From Prevotellaceae bacterium (GTDB lineage Bacteria > Bacteroidota > Bacteroidia > Bacteroidales > Bacteroidaceae), in NCBI GenBank assembly GCA_028726625.1, contig JAQYPT010000095.1, positions 1 through 52,619 on the forward strand: DNA of 52,619 bases, read 5' to 3'. The position numbers were made by a program, and so were the translations under genes. Below are positions 17,022 through 27,293 of the stretch, one piece after another. How positions within the stretch are numbered: position 1 is the first letter of the stretch; every line of letters starts with the position of its first letter. The notes under the pieces were generated by a model that was not told where the DNA came from, did not search any database, and saw nothing but the letters and a program-made list of their open reading frames with translations.

Positions 17022-18878
17022 ATGAGAGAGTTCAGACAATTAACAAATGAAGAGATTAATGTATTAGAAAGTCGTGGTTGCTGGGCAGAAGACTGGTCTT
17101 CGGTCATGGTGGCAGAGGGATTCAGGCCAAACTACTTGAGTCGAGTTTTATTCTATGGCGAGAATCGTCTTGGCGCATTTGAAGAAACGCTGGAAGTGAG
17201 TAAGGGATTTTTCAAACATTCCGGCATTTTCAACGCCACATTGAGAAATGTAACCGTCGGTGACAATAGTTTGATAGAGAATGTCGGCAATTACATCAAT
17301 AATTATACGATTGGCGACAGTTGTTTTATTTCAAACATTTGCACGCTCGAAACAACTGAAGGAGCCACATACGGTGAGGGCAACACCATTTCAGTATTAA
17401 ATGAAGTTGGCGATGGTAACGTCGTGTTATTCAGGGAATTAAATAGCCAATTCGCCGCCTTCATGGTTCAACACTTTCAAGACAAGGCTCTGAAAGATGC
17501 CGTTCTTCGTCTCATCAAAGAAGGCATTGCGTTAAACGAGTCAGACCAAGGATGGATAGGCAATCGGGTAAAAATCGTCAACACGAAAGAAATCACCAAC
17601 ACCATCGTCTTTGACGATTGCGAAATAAACGGTGCGTCACGTCTGAGCGACTGTACAATACTTAGTTCAGAGGCCGCCAGTGTATATATTGGAACGGGCG
17701 TAATTTGCGAAAACTCCATCATCTCGCACGGGTCTTCCATTATCAATAGTGTAAAAATGCAAGATTGCTTTGTGGGTGAGACCTGCCAGATAACAAATGG
17801 TTTCACGGCATCTTCCAGTATATTCTTCGCCAATAGCTATATGGCCAACGGAGAGGCTTGTGCCGCTTTCTGTGGTCCCTTCTCATCCAGTCATCACAAG
17901 AGCAGCCTGTTGATTGGCGGTATGTTCTCTTTCTACAATGCAGGTTCGGCCACCAACTTCAGCAACCATGCGTATAAGATGGGACCGATGCACTATGGCG
18001 TGCTGCAACGTGGATGCAAGACAGCCAGCGGCGCCTATCTGCTGATGCCGGCACACATTGGTACATTCTCTGTTTGTTTCGGCAAATTGATGTATCACCC
18101 CGACACGCGCAGCCTTCCGTTCTCTTACTTAGTAGCCTACAGTGACATCATGTACTTGTCACCAGGTAGGAACATCACAACCGTTGGTCTGTACAGAGAT
18201 ATCAACAAGTGGCCGAAAAGAGATTTGCGTCCGCAGCATTCACAAAAGAGTATTGTAAACTTTGATTGGCTTTCTCCCTTCTCTGTCGGTGAAATTGTGG
18301 AAGGAAAAAAGATTCTTGAAAAGCTGCGCGAGGCCTCTGGTGATGACGTTTCAACCTATAATTATCATGAATATGTTATCAATGCCAGTTCTTTGAAAAA
18401 AGGTATCAAATATTATGACATCGCACTGCACATCTATATGGGTGCGGTTTTGAAGCGGGTTTTGAAGAAAGACCCGGCACTTACACCGCCTACTACGACG
18501 ATTGGAACGGGCAAATGGACAGACTTGGCCGGACTGCTTCTACCTGTTTCGGAAGAAGAACGATTGATAGAAGATATTAAAAATGGTGAACTGGAAACAG
18601 TAGATGATGTGCTGCAAAGATTCACCGACATCAACGAACACTACCGAGAATATCAATGGGCTTGGACATACGAACTCATCAAGAATTATTATCAACTCGA
18701 TACCATCACTTTGGCGGATGCCGATCGCGTTCGTACGGATTACGTCAAGGCACGTCGTGCATGGATAGCTGAGATTAGAAAAGATGCTGAGAAAGAGTTT
18801 GCCATGGGAGATGTAGAACAAAATTTATTCGATAACTTCATTGAAAAACTGGATCGAGAGGTTGAATACGAGAACTGA
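17022..18878 (+). CDS. DUF4954 family beta-helix protein
   Basis: The 618-residue cytoplasmic protein belongs to DUF4954, a family common in Bacteroidetes and of unknown function. The N-terminal half contains repeated hexapeptide-like turns with many N, G and I residues (for example FNATLRNVTVGDNSLIENVG and IINSVKMQDCFVGETCQI). These suggest a left-handed parallel beta-helix like those of sugar-nucleotide acyltransferases and nucleotidyltransferases. A conserved glycine, histidine and serine-rich segment, CGPFSSSHHKSSLLIGGMFS, lies near residue 290. The C-terminal third is helical. The ATG at 17022 is preferred to a TTG three codons upstream. It sits between hflX and the M16 protease, which says little about its role. 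Confidence 0.8.
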   Translation: MREFRQLTNEEINVLESRGCWAEDWSSVMVAEGFRPNYLSRVLFYGENRLGAFEETLEVSKGFFKHSGIFNATLRNVTVGDNSLIENVGNYINNYTIGDSCFISNICTLETTEGATYGEGNTISVLNEVGDGNVVLFRELNSQFAAFMVQHFQDKALKDAVLRLIKEGIALNESDQGWIGNRVKIVNTKEITNTIVFDDCEINGASRLSDCTILSSEAASVYIGTGVICENSIISHGSSIINSVKMQDCFVGETCQITNGFTASSSIFFANSYMANGEACAAFCGPFSSSHHKSSLLIGGMFSFYNAGSATNFSNHAYKMGPMHYGVLQRGCKTASGAYLLMPAHIGTFSVCFGKLMYHPDTRSLPFSYLVAYSDIMYLSPGRNITTVGLYRDINKWPKRDLRPQHSQKSIVNFDWLSPFSVGEIVEGKKILEKLREASGDDVSTYNYHEYVINASSLKKGIKYYDIALHIYMGAVLKRVLKKDPALTPPTTTIGTGKWTDLAGLLLPVSEEERLIEDIKNGELETVDDVLQRFTDINEHYREYQWAWTYELIKNYYQLDTITLADADRVRTDYVKARRAWIAEIRKDAEKEFAMGDVEQNLFDNFIEKLDREVEYEN

Positions 18879-18951
18879 AATCAGGTTCAACCGCTTGAAA
18901 CAAAACCTAACAAAATTGGATATTACTAACAAGTCATTAACAATCATAAAA

Positions 18952-21858
18952 ATGAGAACAAGATTACTATTGTCAAGCTTACTGCTCATACTGTTTCAAA
19001 GTATTCTTCATGCAAAAGTATACGATTACCAAACAGTGACGGGCGACCCCATGAAAACCCGTATCTACACATTGGATAACGGATTGAAAGTTTACCTTAG
19101 CGTGAACAAAGAGAAAACTCGCATTCAAACTTACATTGCGGTTAAGACAGGAAGTAGGAACGATCCTGCCGAAACTACAGGTTTGGCTCACTATTTAGAG
19201 CACTTGATGTTTAAGGGAACCAAACAGTTTGGCACCACCAATGCGGAGAAAGAAGCTGCTTATCTGCAAGACATCACGCAGCGATATGAGAAATATCGCT
19301 TGCTGACCGATGCTGCCGAACGCAAACAGGCATATCATGAAATTGACAGTATATCACAGTTGGCTGCGCAATACAACATTCCCAATGAATATGACAAGCT
19401 GATGGCAGCCATCGGTTCTGAAGGGTCTAACGCCTTTACGAGCAACGACATCACCTGTTATGTGGAGAACATCCCGGCCAACGAAGTAGACAATTGGGCT
19501 AAAATACAAGCCGACAGATTTCAAAATATGGTGATCAGAGGCTTTCATACCGAATTGGAAGCGGTGTACGAAGAATTCAACATCGGGCTTTCGAACGATG
19601 GAAGAAAGCAGTGGAACGCTCTCAATGCCAAACTGTTTCCTACACATCCCTATGGTACACAAACCACCATCGGCACACAGGCTCATCTTAAAAATCCATC
19701 GATTGTAAACATTCAAAACTATTTCAAACGCTACTATGTGCCCAACAACGTGGCTATCTGCATGGCAGGCGACATGAATCCGGATGAAGTGGTTGCTACT
19801 TTGGACAAGTACTTCGGCTCATGGAAGAAGAGCCCGACACTATCCTACCCTACCTTCGCACCGCAACCCGACCTGAAAGCGAGTGTAGACACTACGGTGG
19901 TGGGTCAGGAAGCCGAAAATGTATTGCTGGCCTGGAAGTTTGACGGTGCTGCATCACTGCAAAACGACACATTGACACTGGTGGACAGAATATTGAGCAA
20001 CGGGCATGCAGGCCTGTTAGATTTAAACCTCAATCAAAGCATGAAGGTCTTAAGAAGTGGTTCGTTCGTCAATGCCTTGGCCGATTATTCTTCATTCTGC
20101 ATGGAGGGATTTCCCAAAGAAGGACAGTCTTTGGAAGAGGTCAAAAAGCTATTGTTGTCCGAGGTTGACAACATAAAACGTGGAGCGTTTGCCGATGACT
20201 TGCTCTCGTCTATCATCAACAACACCAAGCGCGATTATTACAAATCGCTACAATCAAACCGTTCGCGGGTTTCTATGCTGACCGATGCTTTTATAAACAA
20301 TCAGAAATGGGAAGATGTGGTCAATCGCTTGGATAGATTGGCAAAGATTTCAAAACAAGACATCATGGCCTTTGCCAACAAACATTTCAAAGACAACTAT
20401 GTTTGTGTGTACAAGAAGCAAGGCGAAGACACCACACAAAAGAAGATAGACAAACCACAAATCACCCCCATCCCCAGCAACCGCAACGAGAGCAGTGCAT
20501 TTTTGCGTGACATAAAAAATGCACACGCCACGCCCATACAGCCGCAATTCCTTGATTTCAAGCGCGACTTAACCTTCACGCAGACTGAAAAGAAGCTACC
20601 TATTGTGTACAAACACAACAGCGATGACGGACTTTTTAACCTTGTTTTCAATTGGGATTTCGGCACAACTGCTAACAAAGAGTTTGCAGTGGCGAGTGAT
20701 TACATCAACTACCTGGGTACTTCCAAGAAATCGGCAGAGGACATCAAACGCGAGTTTTACAAACTGGCTTGCAGCTTCAACATCATAGCCAATCCGCGCA
20801 AGATCGCCATTTTGTTGTCAGGATTGGATGAGAACATGCCCAAAGCGATAAAACTGCTCAACGAACTGATGACCGATGCGAAACCCGATGCGAAAGCGTA
20901 CGAAAAATATGTTGCGGTGACATTGAAAGCAAGGCAAGACGACAAGAATGATCAACGCAAAAATTTCAATGCTTTAAGAAGGTATGCCATGTACGGACCG
21001 TACAATCAAGTGCGGAATATTGTAAGCGAACAAGAACTGAAAGCCTTACAGCCACAGCATTTGGTTGATTTGTTTCAATCGCTCAAACAATACGAACAAT
21101 CCGTGCTATACTACGGTCCAACGAGTACAAAGCAGCTTTCTGCCTGCCTTGACAAGCTGTATGAGCCTGCCAAAAACAGAAAGCCAGCACTGAAAAACAA
21201 AGAATATCAAGAACAAACCACACCTCAAAACGAAGTGTACATTGCTCCCTACAATGCTAAAAACATTTACATGGTGATGTATCACAACGAGAACAAACCT
21301 TTTGATGCCAAGCAAGTAGCAGTAGGAACTCTATTCAATGAATACTTTGGCGGTGGTATGAACACCATTGTTTTCCAAGAGTTGCGTGAAGCTAGAGGGT
21401 TGGCTTATAGCGCATCAGCATTTTACAACAACAGTCCGTTGAAAGGTCATCCTGAGTATGCACAAACTTATATCATCACTCAAAACGACAAAATGATGGA
21501 TTGCATCAAGGTGTTCAACAACATCTTAGACACCATTCCACAAAGTAAAGCTGCCTTTGACATTGCCAAACAGGGTTTGACGAAGCAACTGGCCAGTCTT
21601 CGCGTCACACGCAGTGGTGTACTACAAGCGTATTTGGATGCCAAAGAAAGAGGCATTGATTATGATGAAAACGAAAGAATCTATCAAGCCTTGCCCAGCA
21701 TCACCATGCAAGATATTGTCAACTTCGAGCAAAAAAACATGGCACGCAAGCCCTATCGTTACGTCATTCTGGGCGATGAGAAGAATTTAAACATGGAAGC
21801 TCTGCAGAAAATAGGCAACATCAAACGTCTTTCTACCGAAGAGATATTTGGATATTGA
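18952..21858 (+). CDS. M16 family zinc metalloprotease, two-domain, secreted
   Basis: Insulinase/pitrilysin-type peptidase. From the ATG at 18952 the protein has 968 residues and a signal peptide (LLLSSLLLILFQSILHA), so it is periplasmic or outer-membrane associated. The zinc motif HxxEH is H80-Y-L-E83-H84 in LAHYLEHLMFKGT, and the third ligand is in ELEAVYEEFN. A second, catalytically silent M16 domain fills the C-terminal half, with the usual REARGLAYSASAF sequence. The frame is open to 18841, inside the previous gene, but only the 18952 start gives a signal peptide. Likely substrates are short peptides or damaged exported proteins, inferred from the family. Confidence 0.93.
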   Translation: MRTRLLLSSLLLILFQSILHAKVYDYQTVTGDPMKTRIYTLDNGLKVYLSVNKEKTRIQTYIAVKTGSRNDPAETTGLAHYLEHLMFKGTKQFGTTNAEKEAAYLQDITQRYEKYRLLTDAAERKQAYHEIDSISQLAAQYNIPNEYDKLMAAIGSEGSNAFTSNDITCYVENIPANEVDNWAKIQADRFQNMVIRGFHTELEAVYEEFNIGLSNDGRKQWNALNAKLFPTHPYGTQTTIGTQAHLKNPSIVNIQNYFKRYYVPNNVAICMAGDMNPDEVVATLDKYFGSWKKSPTLSYPTFAPQPDLKASVDTTVVGQEAENVLLAWKFDGAASLQNDTLTLVDRILSNGHAGLLDLNLNQSMKVLRSGSFVNALADYSSFCMEGFPKEGQSLEEVKKLLLSEVDNIKRGAFADDLLSSIINNTKRDYYKSLQSNRSRVSMLTDAFINNQKWEDVVNRLDRLAKISKQDIMAFANKHFKDNYVCVYKKQGEDTTQKKIDKPQITPIPSNRNESSAFLRDIKNAHATPIQPQFLDFKRDLTFTQTEKKLPIVYKHNSDDGLFNLVFNWDFGTTANKEFAVASDYINYLGTSKKSAEDIKREFYKLACSFNIIANPRKIAILLSGLDENMPKAIKLLNELMTDAKPDAKAYEKYVAVTLKARQDDKNDQRKNFNALRRYAMYGPYNQVRNIVSEQELKALQPQHLVDLFQSLKQYEQSVLYYGPTSTKQLSACLDKLYEPAKNRKPALKNKEYQEQTTPQNEVYIAPYNAKNIYMVMYHNENKPFDAKQVAVGTLFNEYFGGGMNTIVFQELREARGLAYSASAFYNNSPLKGHPEYAQTYIITQNDKMMDCIKVFNNILDTIPQSKAAFDIAKQGLTKQLASLRVTRSGVLQAYLDAKERGIDYDENERIYQALPSITMQDIVNFEQKNMARKPYRYVILGDEKNLNMEALQKIGNIKRLSTEEIFGY

Positions 21859-21919
21859 CAGCACAAATAACAATAAAATACGTTTAGAATAACAAGACAA
21901 TAACAACAATAAAAACATT

Positions 21920-23569
21920 ATGGCACAAACTCCTGAATTTAAGTATGCGCCCATGTTTCAAATGGGCAATGACGAAACTGAGTATTATTTATTAACAAAA
22001 GACGGCGTATCGGTTAGTCAATTTGAGGGAAAACCTGTCCTGAAAGTGACTCCGGAAGCACTCACCATGCTCACCCAACAAGCCTTTCACAATGTGAGTT
22101 TCATGTTGCGCCGCGCTCACAACGAACAAGTAGCGAAGATTTTAACCGACCCTGAGGCTTCGGACAATGACAAGTATGTGGCTCTCTCATTCTTGCGCAA
22201 TGCAGAAGTAGCATCAAAAGGCAAACTGCCACTTTGCCAAGACACGGGTACGGCTATTGTTCACGGTGAAAAAGGACAACAGGTATGGACGAGCTTTTGC
22301 GATGAAGAAGCCATCTCTCGTGGCGTTTACAACACCTACACACAAGACAACCTGCGCTACTCACAGAATGCGCCTCTTAATATGTACGACGAGGTGAACA
22401 CCAGATGCAACCTTCCAGCACAGATTGACTTAGAGGCAACCGAGGGAATGGAATACAAATTCTTGTTTGTCACCAAGGGAGGCGGCTCTGCCAACAAGAC
22501 CTATCTGTACCAAATGACCAAAGCCATTATTCAAAACCCTGGCACCTTGGTTCCTTTCTTGGTAGAGAAAATGAAATCATTGGGTACAGCTGCTTGTCCT
22601 CCTTACCACATTGCATTCGTCATTGGAGGCACCTCGGCAGAGAAAAACCTGCTCACCGTGAAGTTAGCGTCTACTCATTATTATGACAACCTGCCCACCT
22701 CGGGGGATGAGACAGGACGTGCTTTCCGCGATGTGTCTCTGGAGAAGGAACTTTTAGACGAAGCACACAAGATTGGACTGGGTGCTCAGTTTGGTGGAAA
22801 ATACATGGCTCACGACATTCGGGTGGTACGTTTGCCACGCCATGGAGCATCGTGTCCCATCGGAATGGGTGTCAGTTGTTCGGCAGACCGCAACATCAAA
22901 GCCAAGATTAACAAAGAGGGTTTGTGGATAGAGAAGTTGGACGAGAATCCCGGTTCACTCATTCCAGAGGAATTACGTCAAGCTGGTGAAGGCGATGTAG
23001 TGAAAATCAACCTCGATCAACCCATGGCAGACATCTGCAAAGAGCTGTCGCAATATCCAGTATCTACACGTGTGAGTCTCAACGGTACTATCATCGTGGC
23101 ACGCGACATCGCACATGCCAAGCTCAAAGCACGTCTCGATGCAGGCGAAGAGTTGCCCGAATACTTCAAGAACCACCCTATTCTCTATGCTGGTCCGGCG
23201 AAGACTCCGGAGGGAATGCCTTGTGGCAGTATGGGTCCTACTACCGCAAACCGCATGGACCCTTATGTAGACGAGTTCCAAGATCATGGCGGTTCGATGG
23301 TGATGATTGCCAAAGGCAACCGCACACAAGTGGTTACCGATGCTTGTCAAAAGCACGGAGGTTTCTATTTGGGTAGCATTGGCGGTCCTGCTGCTGTGCT
23401 GTCAATGAACTCTATTAAGAGCATTGAGTGCGTGGAATATCCCGAACTCGGCATGGAAGCTATTTGGAAGATTGACGTTGTCGACTTCCCTGCTTTCATC
23501 TTAGTTGACGATAAGGGAAACGATTTCTTCAAACAACTGAAACCTTGGACGCCTAATTGCACAAAATAA
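21920..23569 (+). CDS. fumA: Fumarate hydratase, class I (iron-sulfur)
   Basis: Interconverts fumarate and malate. In Bacteroidales this enzyme serves the reductive branch leading to succinate. The single chain of 549 residues matches the fused alpha-beta class I form. Cysteine motifs for the [4Fe-4S] cluster are visible: [17 protein letters not shown] near residue 100, [16 protein letters not shown] near 230, and [15 protein letters not shown] near 312. The C-terminal beta-type domain has [20 protein letters not shown] and [11 protein letters not shown]. It stands alone, 60 bases after the protease gene, and ends in a strong hairpin. Confidence 0.95.
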   Translation: MAQTPEFKYAPMFQMGNDETEYYLLTKDGVSVSQFEGKPVLKVTPEALTMLTQQAFHNVSFMLRRAHNEQVAKILTDPEASDNDKYVALSFLRNAEVASKGKLPLCQDTGTAIVHGEKGQQVWTSFCDEEAISRGVYNTYTQDNLRYSQNAPLNMYDEVNTRCNLPAQIDLEATEGMEYKFLFVTKGGGSANKTYLYQMTKAIIQNPGTLVPFLVEKMKSLGTAACPPYHIAFVIGGTSAEKNLLTVKLASTHYYDNLPTSGDETGRAFRDVSLEKELLDEAHKIGLGAQFGGKYMAHDIRVVRLPRHGASCPIGMGVSCSADRNIKAKINKEGLWIEKLDENPGSLIPEELRQAGEGDVVKINLDQPMADICKELSQYPVSTRVSLNGTIIVARDIAHAKLKARLDAGEELPEYFKNHPILYAGPAKTPEGMPCGSMGPTTANRMDPYVDEFQDHGGSMVMIAKGNRTQVVTDACQKHGGFYLGSIGGPAAVLSMNSIKSIECVEYPELGMEAIWKIDVVDFPAFILVDDKGNDFFKQLKPWTPNCTK

Positions 23570-23601
23570 CAAACCGCAATAGCCTCTCATGGTTATGACT
23601 T

Positions 23602-23641
23602 AACCGCCAGTTTTGAATATGCAAAGCTGGCGGTTGTTCAT
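23602..23641 (+). terminator. Terminator-like hairpin after fumarase
   Basis: AACCGCCAGTTTTG (23602-23615) pairs along its whole length with CAAAGCTGGCGGTT (23622-23635), 14 pairs with one wobble and a 6-base loop. The trailing sequence GTTCATT is only weakly T-rich. Confidence 0.65.
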
Positions 23642-23743
23642 TGAAAGGTAAACAAGGAATTATTCTGGGCGTATAACTCGCAAATCACAAGACTTTCTAC
23701 TCCACTTCCTATAACATACGCAATGCAAAAAATAAATCAATTA

Positions 23744-23775
23744 TTTGGGAGTATCAGATTCTTAATTTACCTTTG
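23744..23775 (+). promoter_or_regulatory. Promoter of the small secreted protein gene
   Basis: TTTG at 23744-23747, 20 bases, then TACCTTTG at 23768-23775. The ATG at 23785 begins only 9 bases after the -7 element, so the 5' leader should be only a few bases long. Confidence 0.65.
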
Positions 23776-23784
23776 CAATTGATT

Positions 23785-24351
23785 ATGATACTCTTAAGAA
23801 GACTTAAAATATTACTCTTATCCATATTCGCTTCAACGATTTTGTCTGCTCAAACGCCCATCGCAAACCGTGTTAACGAGGCGGCCAGACATGTATCAAA
23901 AGATGCCTCTGTGGTGGCGAAGTATACGGATAACAAGCGTCATAGTCTGTATTACATACGCAAGGACAAGTTTTTTTGTCTGGATGTAGTGCTCAACATC
24001 AATGAAGAACTCAACTTTACGCCACACAAATATGATAAAATTTTATCTTCCTACCTCAGTCCTGACGGTGAATACATGTTCATCTGCCTGGACAAGGGGA
24101 ACAAATCAGGATGGGTACTGGAAGATAGATTCGAACTGTGGCGCATCAACTCTAATAACAGAAAGTCCTCACGAATAGCCTCAGGATTTACAATTGATAA
24201 AACAAAAGAAGGTTTTCTGCTTCGCAAAACCTCCAGGTGCTTAAATCCAAGAGCACCAAAATCTCAACAAAGATGGATGGTCAGGGATCATCATTTCGAC
24301 TTGATGGGCCAAGCTACCGTTACCTTACCTGAATACGAGTACCACTTCTAA
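23785..24351 (+). CDS. Small secreted protein of unknown function
   Basis: I do not recognise this 188-residue protein. It starts with a signal peptide, MILLRRLKILLLSIFASTILSAQ. The middle contains YLSPDGEYMFICLDKG and EDRFELWRIN, a pattern like one blade of a TolB-type beta-propeller, but only about one blade fits in the length. The C-terminus is basic and then ends in EYEYHF. An earlier in-frame TTG (23773) overlaps the promoter and is rejected. The 3' end lies one base from the stop of the convergent DUF5715 gene, with no room for a terminator. Confidence 0.7.
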   Translation: MILLRRLKILLLSIFASTILSAQTPIANRVNEAARHVSKDASVVAKYTDNKRHSLYYIRKDKFFCLDVVLNINEELNFTPHKYDKILSSYLSPDGEYMFICLDKGNKSGWVLEDRFELWRINSNNRKSSRIASGFTIDKTKEGFLLRKTSRCLNPRAPKSQQRWMVRDHHFDLMGQATVTLPEYEYHF

Positions 24352-24352
24352 C

Positions 24353-25183
24353 CTATCGTGTCGTGACATGAAAGCATCCTTGGTGTATTTCGTATTTAAC
24401 ATAGCAGCGGTTAAGATTGCGCAAATCGTTCAGCACTTCACTTAATACCCACTTCAAGCTATCGTTACGAACCTGTCGGCGGGCAGATCCATTTGGGTCT
24501 TGTACGGTAATATAACGATTATAACCTATGTCGAAAGTTGTGCCATAGAGGTGGCAACTGTTTGACTTAGCATTACCATTATGGCCTCTCAACCGCTCAA
24601 TGTCCTCACGACTTCGCATTACACTGGTAATAATAATTTTGTGAAGAGGAATTCCTTTCACTTGCAGACTGTCAAAGAAGTTGCGCCCAATGTCTTGAAG
24701 CAACACAGCAGCCTGTGGCACCAGATAAGGAATACTGCTTTTTAACCGGTCGACATAGAAATAAGGATTCGCACCAATGTATACCAACTCAGCCTTCCTA
24801 CTTTCAGCTTCGGCACGATCAAGCACAGGTTTTACCCCCAATTTGTTGGCCGCAATGAGCTGAACGTCATTCTGATCTGGAAACGATTTGGAAAAATTTT
24901 GGACGCTATAAATTCGATTTTTAACGAGTGATCCATCTGCATTGAAAAATTTTGAGCGCATATTCGGACGAGCTTCAGGGTTGTTCGCAGCTACGGATTT
25001 AACAGCATGATTTTCATTTGCCTTGCCTGTCTGCGTCAGCGAATCTAAACGATTACTCGGGGAAGTGATATCGTTTGCCGACCTATTGCCAGCAACATCA
25101 GGAAAGACGCAACGCACCATGCCCAACAACACTACGCAGAGGGCAAAACCTTGTAAATATCTCTTCTTTGAAATCTTCATCAA
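24353..25183 (-). CDS. DUF5715 family exported protein, M15 peptidase-like fold
   Basis: The 276-residue protein starts with a membrane anchor or signal sequence (YLQGFALCVVLLGMVRCVFP, with a possible lipobox cysteine near residue 26). A low-complexity linker follows, then a C-terminal domain of about 160 residues. That domain has SNSCHLYGTTFDIGYNRY, which fits the S-x-H-x(2)-G-x(3)-D zinc-site pattern of M15 D-Ala-D-Ala carboxypeptidases. It ends with YEIHQGCFHVTTR, matching the third-ligand region. TSVMRSREDIERLRGHNGNA upstream is also M15-like. A role in trimming peptidoglycan stem peptides is inferred. ATG 25180 is an equally good start. Confidence 0.75.
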   Translation of the reverse strand: MMKISKKRYLQGFALCVVLLGMVRCVFPDVAGNRSANDITSPSNRLDSLTQTGKANENHAVKSVAANNPEARPNMRSKFFNADGSLVKNRIYSVQNFSKSFPDQNDVQLIAANKLGVKPVLDRAEAESRKAELVYIGANPYFYVDRLKSSIPYLVPQAAVLLQDIGRNFFDSLQVKGIPLHKIIITSVMRSREDIERLRGHNGNAKSNSCHLYGTTFDIGYNRYITVQDPNGSARRQVRNDSLKWVLSEVLNDLRNLNRCYVKYEIHQGCFHVTTR

Positions 25184-25199
25184 TACAGCTTCTGAGCCA

Positions 25200-25207
25200 C
25201 AAAGTTA
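25200..25207 (-). promoter_or_regulatory. -7 element for the DUF5715 gene
   Basis: The minus strand reads TAACTTTG, 16 bases ahead of the start codon at 25183. The -33 region is weak. Confidence 0.5.
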
Positions 25208-25301
25208 ATAAAAAGAAAACAGTTAATCCCTGTACCTATCTTTTTTTTTCACTTTTATGAAAAAACTCCAATACCACATCTTCAATGTCTAATCTTTTTC
25301 G

Positions 25302-25309
25302 TACATTTG
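25302..25309 (+). promoter_or_regulatory. -7 element of the phoH operon
   Basis: TACATTTG matches TAnnTTTG and lies 28 bases ahead of the phoH start. Confidence 0.5.
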
Positions 25310-25337
25310 CAACAATTATTTAAACTTATACATCACA

Positions 25338-26309
25338 TTGATAGAGAAGCATATTGTTCTGGAAGACATAGACCCTATTACATTCTATGGGGTCAACAAT
25401 GATCATTTACAGATGCTCAAGTCGCTGTTTCCTAAATTGCGAATAGTTGCCCGTGGAAACGTCATCCGCATATTGGGTGACGAGGAAGAGATGGCCAAAA
25501 TCGAAGAAGACATCGAACTGATGCAGAAGCATGTCTTGAAGTACAACTCCATCACGGAAGAAGACATATTAGACATCGTTCATGACCACAAAACAAAGGC
25601 CGATGCCATCAAAGATGTCGTGGTGTATAGTATATCGGGACGTCCTATCAAGAGCCGAAGTGAGAATCAGCAAAAGCTCATCGACGCTTACAACGCTTCG
25701 GACATGGTGTTTGCCGTTGGTCCTGCAGGCACTGGAAAAACCTATCTCAGTATTGCTTTGGCCGTAAAAGCCCTGAAAGAAAAGGCTGCCAAGAAGATTA
25801 TCCTCTCCCGCCCCGCCGTGGAAGCCGGTGAGAAACTTGGTTTTTTGCCCGGAGACATGAAGGACAAGATAGATCCATACCTGCAACCTTTATACGATGC
25901 TCTTGAAGACATGATTCCAGCCGTGAAGCTGCAAGACATGATGGAGAAACATATCATTCAGATTGCACCCCTGGCTTTCATGCGCGGCAGAACCTTAAGC
26001 GACGCTGTCGTCATCCTCGATGAAGCGCAAAACACCACCCCAGCCCAAATCAGAATGTTCCTCACCCGCATGGGATGGAACACTAAAATGATCATCACGG
26101 GCGACATGACCCAAATAGATTTACCGCACGAGCAAAAGAGTGGCTTAAAAGAAGCACTGAGAATATTAGGCGATGTTGAAGGCATCTCTGTGGTTGAATT
26201 GGGCAATAAGGACATCGTTCGCCACAAATTGGTCACGAGAATAGTGAACGCCTATGAAGCATACGACAATGCAAGGAACCAAGAAAAGAAACTCGAGTTT
26301 AAAGATTAA
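25338..26309 (+). CDS. phoH: PhoH-like ATPase (PhoH/YbeZ family)
   Basis: Cytoplasmic P-loop ATPase of the PhoH/YbeZ family, linked to RNA metabolism and ribosome maturation. The 323 residues begin with a KH-like region (about 10-70), followed by Walker A G128-PAGTGK-T135, Walker [15 protein letters not shown], and [16 protein letters not shown]. The start codon is TTG, because no ATG or GTG lies in frame nearby and the N-terminus [18 protein letters not shown] fits Bacteroidetes homologues. purC begins 10 bases after the stop, heading a run of housekeeping genes. Confidence 0.93.
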   Translation: MIEKHIVLEDIDPITFYGVNNDHLQMLKSLFPKLRIVARGNVIRILGDEEEMAKIEEDIELMQKHVLKYNSITEEDILDIVHDHKTKADAIKDVVVYSISGRPIKSRSENQQKLIDAYNASDMVFAVGPAGTGKTYLSIALAVKALKEKAAKKIILSRPAVEAGEKLGFLPGDMKDKIDPYLQPLYDALEDMIPAVKLQDMMEKHIIQIAPLAFMRGRTLSDAVVILDEAQNTTPAQIRMFLTRMGWNTKMIITGDMTQIDLPHEQKSGLKEALRILGDVEGISVVELGNKDIVRHKLVTRIVNAYEAYDNARNQEKKLEFKD

Positions 26310-26319
26310 ACATACAACA

Positions 26320-27270
26320 ATGAAAGCATTAACAAAAACTGATTTCCATTTCGATGGACAAAAGAGTGTTTACCATGGCAAAGTACGTGATGTTTACAAC
26401 ATCAATGATGACTTGATCGTGATGGTTGCAACTGACAGAATCTCTGCATTCGACGTGATTCTACCCAAGGGAATACCTTTCAAAGGACAGGTTCTCAATC
26501 AGATAGCTGCCAAATTTCTTGACTCTACCAAAGACATCTGCCCCAACTGGAAGATTGCCACACCAGACCCAATGGTGACGGTAGGCGTAAAATGTGAAGG
26601 CTTTCGTGTTGAAATGATCATCCGGAGCATTCTGACAGGCAGCGCTTGGCGCGAATATAAGGCAGGAGCCAGAGAGCTTTGTGGCGTGAAATTGCCCGAT
26701 GGCATGAAGGAAAACGAACGTTTCCCAGAGCCAATCGTCACACCAACAACCAAGGCTGACGAAGGACATGACCTCAACATCTCAAAAGAAGAAATCATCA
26801 GTCAGGGGATTGTTCCGGCAGAAGATTACGCCATCATCGAGGATTACACGCGCAAATTGTTCGCTCGCGGACAGGAAATTGCAGCCAAACAAGGACTGAT
26901 TCTTGTAGACACCAAGTATGAGTTTGGCAAAAAAGACGGCAAGATTTATCTCATTGACGAAATTCATACCCCAGACTCCAGTCGTTACTTCTATGCCGAC
27001 GGCTATGAGGAGAAGCTGGCGAAAGGTGAACCACAGAAGCAATTGTCAAAAGAGTTTGTACGTCAATGGCTCATCGAACACAACTTCATGAACGAACCTG
27101 GGCAGACCGTGCCAGAGATTACGGACGAATATGCTGAAAGTGTAAGCGAGCGTTACATTGAATTGTACGAACACATCACTGGCGAAAAATTCAAGAAGGC
27201 GGCCGACCATGATGATTTGGCCGCACGCATTGAAAAGAATGTCAGCGATTATCTCGCTTCACTAAAATAA
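26320..27270 (+). CDS. purC: SAICAR synthase (phosphoribosylaminoimidazole-succinocarboxamide synthase)
   Basis: Joins aspartate to CAIR with ATP in purine synthesis. From the ATG at 26320 the protein has 316 residues, the long form usual in Bacteroidetes. Motifs are KVRDVYNI and [20 protein letters not shown] near the start, [15 protein letters not shown] in the middle, and [14 protein letters not shown] for nucleotide and metal binding. The frame is open upstream into phoH, but the first 22 codons there add nothing conserved. It lies between phoH and menG in one operon. Confidence 0.95.
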   Translation: MKALTKTDFHFDGQKSVYHGKVRDVYNINDDLIVMVATDRISAFDVILPKGIPFKGQVLNQIAAKFLDSTKDICPNWKIATPDPMVTVGVKCEGFRVEMIIRSILTGSAWREYKAGARELCGVKLPDGMKENERFPEPIVTPTTKADEGHDLNISKEEIISQGIVPAEDYAIIEDYTRKLFARGQEIAAKQGLILVDTKYEFGKKDGKIYLIDEIHTPDSSRYFYADGYEEKLAKGEPQKQLSKEFVRQWLIEHNFMNEPGQTVPEITDEYAESVSERYIELYEHITGEKFKKAADHDDLAARIEKNVSDYLASLK

Positions 27271-27293
27271 AAAAAGTCAATTCATACAACAGC

